NCBI GenBank assembly: GCA_034231615.1
Contig: CM067311.1
Span: 10,371,212-10,435,211, forward strand
Length of the DNA stretch: 64,000 nt
Reading direction: 5' to 3'
Origin: Meghimatium bilineatum
Taxonomy: Eukaryota; Mollusca; Gastropoda; Stylommatophora; Philomycidae
The notes under the pieces were generated by a model that worked only from the letters and a program-made list of their open reading frames with translations, was not told where the DNA came from and did not search any database. Position 1 is the first letter of the stretch, and the number at the start of each line of letters is the position of its first letter. Position numbers and translations under genes: made by a program. This document shows, piece after piece, positions 1 through 13,126 of the stretch.

Positions 1-270
1 CTTGTAACTCAATTATCATGTAATTTTTATAGTGTTCTTGTAACTCAATTATCATGTAATTTTTATAGTGTTCTTGTAACTCAATTATCATGTAATTTTT
101 ATAGTGTTCTTGTAACTCAATTATCATGTAATTTTTATAGTGTTCTTGTAACTCAATTATCATGTAATATTCATAATGTTTTTGTAACTCTCAGATAGGT
201 AATTTTCATAGACTAGTTGTAACTCTCAGTTACATAGTTTTCACAGTGTTCTTGTAACTTAAACTTTAGA
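1..270. repeat. 36-bp minisatellite in an ATE1 intron
   Basis: Five near-perfect 36-bp units beginning CTTGTAACTCAATTATCATG start at 1, 37, 73, 109 and 145; degenerate units continue to about 265. The array is cut by the window start. The same sequence reappears at about 1290-1360, directly before the ATE1 splice acceptor, so the array probably belongs to that intron and was split by the insertion between them. Confidence 0.9.
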
Positions 271-289
271 AAACTAAATTTAAATTACA

Positions 290-900
290 GAATCTTTCAC
301 GTGCAACCGGTTTCTTTTCCGAAAATTTGTGTAATTTTTGGCGGGTATTTGGAAAACGCAATAACGTTTTTGTGCTTATATTTTTAGAAATTTTTTTGCA
401 GATGTAAATAAAGAATTGAATACTCACAAATATGACTGTTAATGTTTGGAAAGCACAATAACCTTTTTTAAAAATTTTTTTCAGATTTTAAAATAATTGT
501 TTTGCATGTAAATAAAGAATTGAATTCTGCATATATATGTGTACGTTTTATTTGTGATACAAGAGGTATTAGAAGGTTGTAATGATGGGAAACAGGGTAA
601 AAAAAATATTTTTATTTGGAAAATAATTATATAATTATAATGAAAATAAATTCAGTCATTATTAACAATTACCTTTTTTCCAATATGGCAACACTGATAA
701 CAGTTTTACACACCTAATTATATTGTGAATATGTTCATTTCATAACCAAACTAACATAATATTGTTGGGGATAAAATAAAAAAATTGAAAAAGTAACTTA
801 CCTTGTTGAAAAAATTGAACTCTAGAGTTAAACCTAGTGTTGTCTATAGTCGATTTCAGTTCAATAGGTCTATGCATGTTGGGTGTTATTCCTTAACAAA
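290..900. mobile_element. Diverged relative of the TTAA-flanked MITE family
   Basis: Blocks such as TAAATAAAGAATTGAATTCT, the GCAATAACCTTTTT-type motif and the stretch ending in a variable run before GTGATAC resemble the interiors of the elements at 9728-10456 and 30805-31543. Part of the block seems to be present twice (around 340-430 and 440-560). I could not find terminal inverted repeats, so the limits are approximate. No gene is visible here. Confidence 0.35.
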
Positions 901-1359
901 GCTAATGTGTTACCATATCTAATTTGAAAACCAACGTGATTCTCAAGAATTCCTTATTATCAGAATCACAATCCATTATGATTGTATGTCAATTATACGT
1001 ATTGACGGTCAGTGTAACCCACGGATGGATACCGATTTGGATGTCTTGCGATTTACACCTTCTTGTTCTAAAATGTCTACAACTTCCATACAGCATATGG
1101 AAGATACTGGAAGTTGAAAACAACTGCTAGCTATTATTCGCAGATTCTGGTCAAATGACAGTAACAATCATATGATTTTCACTTTGCTGAATAGGGAGGT
1201 TTAGCAAACAGCGAGTCCACTCTCTGGGACTGCCATGAACCAAGCAAACCGTCTGCAAGTCCACTCGCCGGCAGCATGATACAGGTTACTTATCATGTAA
1301 TTCTCAACTTTATAACTTTCATATTGTTCTTGTAACACTCACTTATCATGTAATTTTGA

Positions 1360-3649
<2,290 letters not shown>

Positions 3650-3759
3650 ACATTATAAATAATTGTCCGGTTAATGTTTAGTTATAAAGTTTTGATTGTA
3701 CGATGCTATGTGATAAGTTTGAGCTGTGAGGGCTACTGTTAATGAATGTGTCTAGTACT

Positions 3760-3765
3760 ATTAAA
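3760..3765 (+). promoter_or_regulatory. Candidate ATE1 polyadenylation signal (ATTAAA)
   Basis: ATTAAA, the commonest variant hexamer, lies 110 bp after the ATE1 stop and is followed by a T-rich stretch (TTATTATTATTTCTC). I see no AATAAA between the stop and this point. Confidence 0.35.
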
Positions 3766-3834
3766 TATTATTATTATTTCTCATACAGTTATGGGGAATA
3801 TATTTTACTTATAGTATATTTTATATGTATAACG

Positions 3835-4380
3835 GTGCAGGAGACTGCATGGCAGAAATGAGGAAGAGATTGACTATGGCATATTGCAAAATAACACGGT
3901 TAAAAAAACATGGAAAAGTAACAAAATAGAAGCGAAATTGCTAATGTTACGAACTTTTATTTTTCCTGTTGCAACATACGGCTGTGAAACATGGACCCTA
4001 AGTGAAACAGCGGCGTAGAAGATCAACGCCTATGAAATGAAATTCTACAGAACGATACTTTGAATATCATGGAAGGAAAAAAAAAGAGAAACTCAGATAT
4101 TATAAACACATTGAAGATTCCAGAGTGTTTGTTACTAAACACAATAACAAAAAGAAAACTACACCTGTTTGGTCATTTAAAGAGATGCAACTGTTTAGAA
4201 AGACAAATAATGGAGGGCCGAGTACCTGGGAAGAGGAGAAAGGGCAAACCAAGAAGACGATGGACTGGTGACATTAAAGATAACATGAATACATTGTTGA
4301 AAAATGCAAGCTGCATCACCCAAGACAGGGATTCAGGGGAAGACAACGTTCTGGAAAGAATACATCACATGACATGTATA
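3835..4380 (+). mobile_element. RTE-like reverse transcriptase C-terminal remnant
   Basis: Readable with two in-frame stops: MAYCKITRLKKTWKSN, then VATYGCETWTLSE, INAYEMKFYRTIL, HLFGHLKRCN, EGRVPGKRRKGKPRRRWT and DIKDNMNTLLKNAS. This order (YGSETWT, FEM, FGH, GKRRRGRPRRRW) is typical of the end of RTE-type polyproteins. The same family lies inverted at 45540-45850. It follows ATE1 and is 5'-truncated. Confidence 0.75.
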
Positions 4381-4384
4381 TTTA

Positions 4385-4590
4385 ATTGTACGACTCTGGT
4401 GGAGTGGTGCACAATATTTCTTGAACAGTCAAGGTACCAGATTCAAAACCCACTGTTGGCAACTGTGCATCCGAACTGTAAAGAAAGCAATGGCATCATA
4501 TTTGATGTATTTATATTGTCTAGATAATCACTACAGCCAAAAATTCTGGACTGATCGCTATGTCCTATATAGAATATACTATTACTACAC
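4385..4590 (+). mobile_element. tRNA-headed SINE, diverged copy
   Basis: It shares with 6020-6210 a head of GGTGGAGTGGTG-type, a degraded B box (GATTCAAAACCC), then CAATGGCATCATATTTGAT, TTATATTGTCTAGA and a TGCTGGGTCGATGGCTATG-like tail. The 14475-14610 copy has the tail only. Confidence 0.55.
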
Positions 4591-4619
4591 ATGTTATAGT
4601 ATTATTGTATAATAAAATG

Positions 4620-6015
4620 ATGGACTAAATGTGTAAAAATCACATCTTTGCTATAAGCTAGCAGTGTGTTTACTTGTGTCGATACTTCAGAATTATGTGC
4701 GATGGAAATCTTTTTTTCCCCAATGTGCAATGAGGAACGGGTTTTTTTTTCATAGTTTTCATTCAGCTCTCAGAGTTATGCTTTGAGAGGGTCTTTGTGT
4801 ATAGACAGAAGACGTCTACCAGTTTGTACACATACATCCAATCACATGAAAACCAGCAACTATTTGATAGTATAAGTCTTGACTACTTTTGACCATACAG
4901 TTGATATGATTGCATCGCTATAAAATGGACAGTAAACTAGCAGTAGAGAGTGTTCCAAAAAAATGACTATTCAACAGTGAATTTCTGCTGTTATGGACTG
5001 ATAAGCTTATTATCCTATAGTCGACAATTTGTATACTGCTAATATTCACAGCGTACAACATCTGACTGTGTTATTATGATGTCACATAGGGAGCTCTTAA
5101 CGTACTGGTATATTCCTGCTTCTGCGCAGATACAATACGCAATTGTTCGCCAAATGTTTACCGCCATTTTTTATGAAAGAACCAATGTAAGAAATAGCAT
5201 TCTACCGTAATCTTGAAAATAAATAGTGAAATAGTTCAACGCAAAAGAAAGAGATCTGCTTATGTTTTGTTATTTAAACTGAAAGCAATCAGTTATGCTG
5301 AAGGATTCGTTATTTACACTGAAAGCAATCAGTTATGCTGAAGGATTTGTTATTTAAACTAAAAGCAATCAGTTATGCTGAAGTATTTGTTATTTAAACT
5401 AAAAGCAATCAGTTATGCTGAAGGAAACAATAGCTGTGCAGCAGCTCATCATTTTTGTGTTGATAAGAAACAAGTACGCGGGTGAAGGAAAAATAAAATG
5501 TCTATAGAAGAAATGCCAAAAAACGAAGTTCAACAAGGTGTGCAATATTTCCCAGAGTTGGAAAAAGATCTTAAAGTTTAGGCGTCGAATGTCATCAAAA
5601 TGGTTACAATGTGACAAGATCTGGAATTAGTTTGCGTGCTGTGCAAATGACGAAAGAAACACAATACAGTTTGATCTTACTATTACTTTTGTTGCATTAG
5701 CTGGTTGATGTGCAAGATTTATGAATCATGATCTTTGCTTACGTCAGCGCATTAAAATAAGAATGATGTATTTTCACTTTCTCTGTTTTTTCACTTCCAA
5801 AATAGGGGGTGTGTGTGTGTGGTCTTGCGATCGAATGGACTTTAGAATGAATATATACATTGTATACATTATTTTTCAATATTAATTTCTCATTTCTGTG
5901 CAAACTGTCCTGCTTTCTCCAGTGTCATATTTTGGAAGTCATAATAAAAATGCAATATATATTTAGTTTGTGTAACTAGGAACATATAACTGTAATCATT
6001 ACATTAATTATCTAT
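4620..6015. other. No gene seen; one 40-bp tandem repeat at 5263-5424
   Basis: Four 40-bp units (AAAGCAATCAGTTATGCTGA at 5282, 5322, 5362 and 5402) lie in otherwise featureless AT-rich sequence with a short GT run near 5811. The open frames here are short and show no family resemblance. Confidence 0.7.
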
Positions 6016-6019
6016 GACA

Positions 6020-6210
6020 TATTGTGTGGTGAAGTGGTACCAATCGCATCTCTGATGGCCAAAGTACAGAGTTCGATCCCCGTTCCAGGCAATTGTTCAT
6101 CCAGACCGTTATGAAAGCAATGGCAAACTATTGAACATATTTATATTGCCTAGAACATATTTGCAGTCAAAAAATGCTGGGTTGATGCCATGATTTTTTT
6201 TTGTGGAATG
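6020..6210 (+). mobile_element. tRNA-headed SINE
   Basis: GTGTGGTGAAGTGGTACC resembles an A box and GAGTTCGATCCCC a B box about 45 bp further on, giving an RNA polymerase III promoter layout. A conserved body (CAATGGCAAACTATTGAACA, TGCTGGGTTGATGCCATGA) and a T run follow. The 5' and 3' ends of the tRNA-like part do not pair as an acceptor stem, so this is a SINE rather than a tRNA gene. Confidence 0.65.
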
Positions 6211-6399
6211 ACATTGTTCTGTTCTTTCTCTTGTATTTATGCTGTTATATTTATGCACACATCTTTTTTTTACATCCATAACAAGATTACATATTGTATG
6301 TTAAATATTCATCACTGGTTAAATCACTATACATTTTAGTTACCAAATTGTTTTGGGACATTTGAACAAATTAAATGGTGACACAACACATTTTTGTTC

Positions 6400-6870
6400 T
6401 CTGGACACCTTAAACAGGCAAATGAGTTCAATTGCTTAGGAAGAATTATATCAAGTGATAGGAAAAACAGTAAAGAGACAAAATAGATTCAACAAAACAT
6501 AGCAGATCCTAGGAAAGTATTTTCAAGAACAAAAATGTAAACATAGACACTAAAGTTGCATTATACAAGAATATTATTATTCCATCACTGTGCTACCAGT
6601 GCCAAACCTGGACAATGACAGCACAAGACAAAAGAAAAATAGTGACAGCAGAAATAACATGTCTACGAAGAACACTCGGAGTGTCATTAAGAGATAGAAT
6701 TAGAAACGATAACATCAGACAGATAACCAAAACAATACCAGTGTTGGAATACATCAAAAGACGAAAGATCAAGTGGTTTTCACACACTTCCAGACTACCA
6801 ACAGATAGCATGCCACAAATGGCCTTGACACATAGACATCATGGCTATAAAGCCAGAGGCAATCAATCAA
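6400..6870 (+). mobile_element. Non-LTR retrotransposon 3' remnant
   Basis: Motifs NCLGRIISSDRK, then VTAEITCLRRTLGVSLRDRI, RNDNIRQI, IKRRKIKWFSHTSRL and GYKARG read along one strand with breaks. The DRIRN..IR motif ties it to the family at 48226-48715. Confidence 0.65.
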
Positions 6871-6874
6871 GTGC

Positions 6875-7225
6875 CATGCTGAATGATGTAGGCGATCATG
6901 TTTCTCCACGACTCTGTCTCTTGTGTTGTCAATAAGCTCGGTTGGTAAACTTCTACTGTGCCACAATACTAGTCCATCTAGCAATTTTTCTCTTTGTCGT
7001 TTCCTATCTCTTCTCCCCTTTATCTTTCCAGTGGTTATTAAGTGTCTGTGTTCTTCTCAGCACGTCCTAGAAACCTTGACTGTCTGCCTCTAACGTTTGA
7101 TCTTTTTACGTCAGCATCATTGAGAACCTTTGCTTTAGTTTTCTTAGCTGTCCATGGTATTTTCATCATTCGTCTTAGAAACCACATCTCTGTAGCCTCT
7201 AATACGCTTGTTTTACGGAGCTAGT
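6875..7225 (-). mobile_element. RTE-like 3' remnant, inverted
   Basis: On the - strand the motif LEATEMWFLRRMMKIPWT is followed by KAKVLNDAD and GRQSRFLGR, the usual end of RTE polyproteins. Near-identical sequence occurs at 38035-38270 and, broken by a MITE, at 13800-14290. It butts head-on against the previous remnant. Confidence 0.7.
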
Positions 7226-7229
7226 TAGT

Positions 7230-7815
7230 CAATGCACAACCACAGGTTCATTATTGATAAGAGTGATTAGAACAGATAAACATACACTGCTGTATGCTTA
7301 GTGTTTCTTGTTGTGTCTGATTTTTGGACATTTTAATATTTATTTATAATTTTTTAATCAAAAACCTTATTTATTCTCATTGAATACAAGATAAAACAAA
7401 TAACCCCATTCTACTTTCAATTTATTGAAGCAGTTCACGCATAAACTTCACCTCTGAATTTCTTTGTACTCTTTAATACTTTACTGGCCAGCAGTCCACA
7501 GTACTCCAATCTCCTATTACCAAGGGTTTTCACATAGATGTCGACGCTTAAAAATTTCATATAAAAACAAACTCACAACAGAGTTTTGAAATTTTCTGTG
7601 TCATAATGATTGTTTGCATATTTTGAATGAACTTGAAAGCCCCAGAGTTACTTCAAGAGTGAAATAAATACTTATTATAACACTAGGCATGGATTGACAT
7701 TACGTTCTGTGCATTACAAAATCATGGGCGTCACCATTTTGTAATGACACATTATCCAGGATGAGCTATTCTTAGTTATATGATTGCATCTTTAGGCTGC
7801 AAAATTTTATTTAGG
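7230..7815. other. No gene or repeat recognised
   Basis: AT-rich sequence with neither long open frames nor tandem structure. Confidence 0.5.
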
Positions 7816-7869
7816 AATTTCTGTGTGTACAATCCCAGCAGAAGGGTCTTCCTTCACACTTTTTATAAA

Positions 7870-8045
7870 ATCTGTGCCGATTGAAAAATTTTGTAATGCT
7901 GTTGAAAATCAGTTACGTCCTAGATATAAAATGGTTACTATTAGTTTGTTGAGCTTACCTACCATTGATAACGATGCAGTACGCATGTTACAGTTGCGAG
8001 GAGTGCTCCTGGATGCAAAGATATGCACACATGGCGATCCTATGA
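7870..8045. repeat. Interspersed repeat shared with 40332-40789 and 63040-63600
   Basis: The block around ACAGTTGCGAGGAGTGCTCC and GGATGCAAAGATATGC occurs inverted at 63440-63480, and the block around CAGTTACGTCC..TAGATATAAAATGG matches the inverted copy at 63520-63560. It is probably an internal part of the MITE family with GGTTCATGTTTGC ends. Confidence 0.5.
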
Positions 8046-8499
8046 TTCGTTGGAAGTGTTATGTTAAGTGGCACAAACAGTTGATGGTCTACATGTGCCT
8101 GCATTTCACGAAAATATAAGTCGTTCAAATATGCAGATTCTGCTATGGATTGGCTTATTAGATGATTCTTCTGAGCGGTGGGCACAAGAACTTCAGATGG
8201 GCAAGAATGCAGTGGAATGCTTTTGTGCGTGTATAACATAACACAACTGCCACGATGTCACTTCAGAGGAGAGGGCAAGTTCGTAGAGGTTTAACTAGCA
8301 GAGGCGATCACGTCAACCCTTTCTACGCCATACTGGAGGAAATGAGCAGATAGTAGTAAACATGCCTAACGTCTATCCCCAGCTTCTCCCACCCATACAG
8401 CTCCTAAATAAATATTCCTCGTTTGTGGTCTTTTAACTAAATAAAAACAAACATTTATGGAAAATTCTAACCCCTGGAAATAATCCAGACCCTTGTGTC

Positions 8500-9135
8500 A
8501 GGATTGTACTGTACAGGATTACTGCTAAACATAATCTAAGAATGTCTTTGTACTGCAAAATTTCATTTGATAATTTATTTTGACTGTTAAATTAATCTCA
8601 GAATTTCTATGTACTGCTAAACCTTATCCCAGAATGTCTTTTTACCCCAGTACTGCTAAACCTAATCTCAGATTTTGTTTGTACTGCTAAACCACATCCT
8701 ATAGTTTCTTTGTACTGCTAAACCTCAGAATTTCTTTGCATGCTAAATTTCATCTGGCATTTCTTTATGAATGTTAAGTGGAGTGAATTTAAATCTAACA
8801 CTACTATAAGAGAGGAAAGCAAACAAACCTATATATCTTCCTTCATTAGACAAAGGTGTTGGACTTACATCGGCCATGTTCTCAGAATGAACAGTCTAAG
8901 AATTCCCCATCAGTCACTATATTGGGTGCCACCCGGAATAAGAAGGGAGACCTAGAGAAACTCTACGAAGAACCATTAATAGAGAAGGCATGTCAATGAA
9001 CCTAAACAACACACAAGAATTGAAAGACCTGGCAACACAAAGACAGAAATGGAAAGCTATGGTTTCTGGCCTATGGCCCTGGAGGAACATAACATAACAT
9101 TTCTTTGTACTGCTAAACCTCCATCTCAGATAACC
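8500..9135. repeat. Degenerate about 35-bp minisatellite split by a retrotransposon tail
   Basis: Units of TTTGTACTGCTAAACCTAAT plus CTCAGAATTTC run from about 8500 to 8750, stop, and resume at about 9097-9135 (TTTCTTTGTACTGCTAAACC). The interruption at 8765-9090 is a retrotransposon 3' end, so the insertion came after the array formed. Confidence 0.75.
8765..9090 (+). mobile_element. Non-LTR retrotransposon 3' remnant inside a minisatellite
   Basis: Reads RQRCWTYIGHVLRM, then PHQSLYWVPPG, then RRETLRRTI in another frame, ending near LWPWRNIT. The same family lies at 29995-30315 and, as a bare tail, at 54680-54735. Confidence 0.65.
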
Positions 9136-9566
9136 AGTAATTATTACTCCTTTGATATGGAATGATTACTCCTTTGATATGGAACGATTACTGTATTGAC
9201 ATTTATATTCCATTTATAATGTATCTAATTATACATTACCACAAATATCTTATGGTACTTAGTGACCTGATAGTTTTATAATTGACTAGTGCCGTTGATG
9301 TCACAACATGGCCACTGTAACCGTGTTTACTTTTCATTGATAAAAGTTGTGTTTGTGTGTTGTGTATGTATTATCGCCAGAATTCTAACTTTTAATGTTT
9401 CACTAATGTACTAATGTCATATTTTGTGTTTTGCTTAAGAAGTCACCATCAGTGACATTAACCATGCTTCAGAGAGTATATGTTGAGACTACAATACAGA
9501 AATCTCATTTTTCATGTGACGTAAGAATTTCTGTGAAGGCATACGTTTCATATAAACTGTGAGTTG

Positions 9567-10498
9567 ATCTAACTTAGCGGTTCTCAATCTGTGGGTCGTG
9601 ACCCTTTTTGAGGAGGGTCAAACGACCCTTTCACAGGGGTCGCCTAAGACAATCGGAAAGCACATATTATGCAGTAACAACGAAAATAATTTTATGGTTA
9701 GGGGTCACCTCAAAATGAGGAACTGTATTAAACTTAGGCATGCTGTGTTTACAATTACGCAATTTCTCTCCTGCCACTGACTGCCGTGGAATTGGTTTTT
9801 GTAAAGTTATGCAATCTTCGGTGGCTGTTTTGAAATCGCGATAACTTTTCTTTTTGTTAGATATTTAAATAATATTTGCACATATAAATAAAGAATTTAA
9901 TTCTGCATATATTGGTGTAAGTTTTGTTTATATGTTTGTGATACGAGATGTGAGAAAGTGATAAAGACAAATTTTTACCTATGTAGATCTAGGCGTACCG
10001 TATTTGTGATCGATTGACAGCTATGAAATCTGTTGACTATTATATATTTTAAATAATGGAAACACTGTGGAATATTTTAAATAATGAATATGAAGAACTT
10101 ACCCAAGTTGTTCACTTTTCCAGCTGAAAAAATGATGATTTCACTGAATATACGATGATAGAAAAGTATAACACACTCGATTCACTGTCATGTCGCTTTG
10201 CTGCGATGCTGATGGCTATAAATTATTCAATTTCTATTTCAAAATAACTTGAAATCGTATCCCCGCCATTAACAAAATGGCGATAAATTTTCTTAATATT
10301 GGCACAACATTCTGTCAATAAGTTACAGATCTCGATTTTTTCGTTCAGTTACGGGTTTAGCGAACCGGGCGGGGATTTCACCTTCCAAAATCAAGACTGA
10401 CACAATTCCAGCAGAATGCACCACCTAAATTGTAAACACAACATGCTAATGGTTAAATGGTCATGGTATTAAGAAGGTTGAGAACCAGTGATCTAACT
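9567..10498 (+). mobile_element. SPIN/OC1-like hAT element with 8-bp target duplications
   Basis: The element runs 9575-10490 and is flanked by an exact 8-bp duplication, ATCTAACT, at 9567-9574 and 10491-10498, as expected for hAT. Its ends are TAGCGGTTCTCAA and TTGAGAACCAGTG. The internal signature (GTGGGTCGTGACCC, ACGACCCTTTCACAGGGGTC, GCCTAAGAC, GAAAATAATTTTATGGTT, GGGGTCACC, GAGGAACTGTATTAA) is that of non-autonomous SPIN/OC1-type elements known from vertebrates and some invertebrates. It has no transposase. A second element sits inside it (next entry), so its own length is only about 190 bp. Confidence 0.85.
9728..10456. mobile_element. TTAA-flanked piggyBac-like MITE nested in the hAT element
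   Basis: TTAA occurs at 9728-9731 and 10453-10456. Just inside, GGCATGCTGTGTTTACAATT is mirrored by AATTGTAAACACAACATGCT. Removing the insert restores the hAT consensus (GAACTGTATTAA joining ATGGTCATGGTATTAAG). The interior lacks a transposase but is shared with 30805-31543, including TCACTGAATATACGATGATA. TTAA targets and terminal repeats fit the piggyBac superfamily. Confidence 0.75.
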
Positions 10499-10690
10499 GA
10501 ACAGATTGATCTTGTGCTCTTCATATTGGTCTCTTTTGATTTCAGGTTGTACCAAGATAGTAATACAAACAGAAAAATCAGCAGTAATTGTAACTGCTGT
10601 GAAGAAAGAAGTCGGACAGCGGTTGGCCATCTCAACAGACATAAATAAAAAATATATGGTCTGCAAGAAAATAACAATTCTTATTAGTTG

Positions 10691-10935
10691 TCAAACTCCT
10701 GTATATTAGCAGGATGTAATCTGGAGAATAGAATGTTTTGTGTCCTGGTTTACAGCCTGGCTATAATATCTGCACTATGCGACCTGGCACATCTGAGTTT
10801 AGCATAGCTTCTGGGTCACTTTGATGGGATGGAACAGCCAACTCTACCAACACAACCTCCTTAGCTGCCTCTTGTGAAGTGTGTGGCAGGTCACAGTGTC
10901 ACTATTTCTTGCTCCCCTTTATGGTCCTGGTAACA
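10691..10935 (-). mobile_element. Short interspersed repeat, GAA-tail family
   Basis: On the - strand it ends in the motif giving GAGTTTGAGAACGAACGCAG in better copies. Shared blocks are the CATCCTGCTAAT segment, ACATCTGA..TTAGCATAGCTTC and GATGGGATGGAACAGCCAAC. The best copy is 27697-27962. This one has lost its GAA tail. Confidence 0.6.
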
Positions 10936-10964
10936 CTGGTGAAATAACAAATCAAACTTTTCTT

Positions 10965-11235
10965 ACAGCCTACATATTCTCAGTGGCAATATATGGCAGT
11001 GAATCTTGGACAATCACCAATAAAGTGAAAAATAGCAGTACTTCAAACAAAATGTGACAAAAGAGTTATCAATACAGGGACCAAATAGATCACCAATAAG
11101 TTAATCTGAAAGAAGTGAATGAAGAACAAAGGTCTCTCCAGAAAACTACAAAATTTTGGTCATTTGGATAACAGCAACAACAAAAAACATCGTCAGGAGA
11201 TTTGAAAGGTTGTGCTTAGTTCAAGATATGCTAAC
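10965..11235 (+). mobile_element. RTE-like 3' remnant
   Basis: Reads AYIFSVAIYGSESWTITN, then ..TKCDKRVI, LKEVNEEQRSLQKTTKFWSF in broken frames. The same family lies at 56880-57545, where the 3' end with its GATGATGG tail is preserved. Confidence 0.6.
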
Positions 11236-11287
11236 CAATGATGATAGAGGACAATGCATTACAAAAAATAATCGAGAGGTAGTTATG

Positions 11288-11866
11288 AGTGATTTTGACA
11301 ACAGCTTCACTTTTGTAATCGCTAGAGTGATTTTGACAACAGCTTCACTTTTGTAATCGCTAGAGTGATTTTGACAACAGCTTCACTTTTGTAATCGCTA
11401 GAGTGATTTTGACAACAGCTTCAGTTTTGTAAACTATAGTGATTTTGACAACAGCTTCACTTTTGTAAACTCTAGAGTGATTTTGACAACAGCTTCAGTT
11501 TTGTAAACTCTAAAGTGATTTTGACAACAGCTTCACTTTTGTAATCGCTAGAATGATTTTGACAACAGCTTCACTTTTGTAAACTCTAGAGTGATTTTGA
11601 CAACAGCTTCACTTTTGTAAACTATAGAGTGATTTTGACAACAGCTTCACTTTTGTAATCGCTAGAGTGATTTTGACAACAGCTTCACTTTTGTAATCGC
11701 TAGAGTGATTTTGACAACAGCTTCACTTTTGTAAACTCTAGAGTGATTTTGACAACAGCTTCACTTTTGTAAACTATAGAGTGATTTTGACAACAGCTTC
11801 ACTTTTGTAAACTCTAGAGTGATTTTGACAACAGCTTCACTTTTGTAAACTATAGGGTGATTTTGA
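11288..11866. repeat. 38-bp minisatellite, about 15 copies
   Basis: Units GTGATTTTGACAACAGCTTC plus ACTTTTGTAATCGCTAGA repeat with little divergence. Two unit types differ at the end (AATCGCTAGA versus AACTCTAGA or AACTATAGA) and alternate in blocks, which indicates multi-unit duplications. It lies between the two convergent genes. Confidence 0.95.
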
Positions 11867-12160
11867 GATAATACATTTGGGCACTAGCACAGAAGATATT
11901 AGTACATGAGAGTATAAAAGTTGTGTCAGCAGTGGTGGTTCATATATCTGCTATTTCAAGCAGCAAGCTTCCTTGCTCTCTCAGAAATTCTAATAATGTG
12001 ACAACTAAATGATGTTATGGTGCCAGGTAGAATGGAGTAGTAAACTGTCTTCTAGGAGGTTGATATGAAAGCTGCATACATTAATTGATCTTCCTGGAGA
12101 TTATGTTTACCAGATGTTCAAATTTAGCTCATCTCATCACTTGTTCTATAAATCTGGTAA

Positions 12161-12393
12161 GGTACAGTACAAGTAGACGCCACCACAGTCGAGTTATTTC
12201 CCTTGTCTATATTTGTACATTTCATGTTCATTTAATAATTTAAATATTAATTTATTTTAGGGTTTGGGTTAGGATAGTTATGTTTTACATAACTAACCAT
12301 AAAAAAATAAATATTTCAATTATTAAATGATGAACATGAAATTTACAAACATAGACAAGGGAAATAATTAAATGTGTATACTTGTACTGTACC
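12161..12393. mobile_element. Foldback MITE
   Basis: The arms GGTACAGTACAAGTAGACGC ... TATTTCCCTTGTCTATATTT ... ATTTCATGTTCAT and their reverse complement enclose a short centre, so most of the element can fold into one hairpin. The right arm lacks the GACGCCACCA segment. A second copy at 31624-32702 contains a mariner insertion. Confidence 0.8.
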
Positions 12394-12599
12394 CATTGTA
12401 ATTATTTGCTATAGTTTGTCTCTTTGGCATATGCACATTAGTTCTCCCTTAACTGCCCATGTTTTTTTCATTATTCTGAAAAAACAACCCACTATCTAGT
12501 ACATGCCAAAAATAGTAATTTCAAATATCTGTTGAAATATTTTTAATCTCACGTTAAGTATAACTTCATTATTTCAAACAAAAATAAATTGTATGTCAT

Positions 12600-12800
12600 T
12601 TTGCTTACACCACACGATCTCAGCATCTTTATTTCTTCTTCAGTGTTCATTCTCAAACTTCCGCTGGATCTCTCTATTAACAGGATCATTGTCGCTAGCA
12701 GATTTCCAGCAGGATGTAATCCAGAGAATGGAAATGCATTGTGTCGCTGTTTTATTTGCACCAATGGGCCAACACATCCGTCTTCGGCAGTTCAATTCTC
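12600..12800 (-). mobile_element. Short interspersed repeat, GAA-tail family (subfamily 2)
   Basis: Shares CTTCTTCAGTGTTCATTCTC, TTTCCAGCAGGATGTAATCC, GGAAATGCATTGTGTCGCTG, TTTTATTTGCACCAATGGGC and ACACATCCGTCTTCGGC with 28553-28725 and 51296-51450. Confidence 0.7.
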
Positions 12801-12827
12801 TCAATCAATCTTACCTTGTTTATATAA

Positions 12828-13126
12828 TACAAGGTGTCTATAAAGCCACTGTGCACGTATTTACATTTGCTGGTGACCCAACATATCATGAATTGTGGGT
12901 ATTAGTGTACATCTGTGTGATGTTACATCATTTATAAACAGTAAATCCTAAAGTAAACAGGTTATAACAAAGAGTTTTAAAGTTATAACAAATCATTTAT
13001 AAACACATTAAAGTGTCTTTAAGTGAACCATGGAAATATGCAACCTTATATATAACTTTCATTGGCGACATATTGAGCACATATTTCATTTCAAATTCAG
13101 TGCAGAGCAACTTTATAGACACCTTA
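12828..13126. mobile_element. Mariner-like MITE
   Basis: AAGGTGTCTATAAAGCCACT ... GTGCAC at the left is mirrored on the right by GTGCAGAGCAACTTTATAGACACCTT. Both outer ends touch a TA dinucleotide. The element is about 297 bp with no transposase frame. Confidence 0.6.

Noticed and set aside
7823..8119. 98-codon + frame as a possible gene
   Set aside because: Its sequence is part of an interspersed repeat found again at 40332 and 63040, and it has no family resemblance.
11288..11866. CRISPR-like regular repeats
   Set aside because: There are no unique spacers between units, the genome is eukaryotic, and the pattern is a plain minisatellite.
12589..12937. Overlapping + strand frames of 84 and 114 codons
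   Set aside because: They translate a GAA-tail short repeat and the left end of a MITE.
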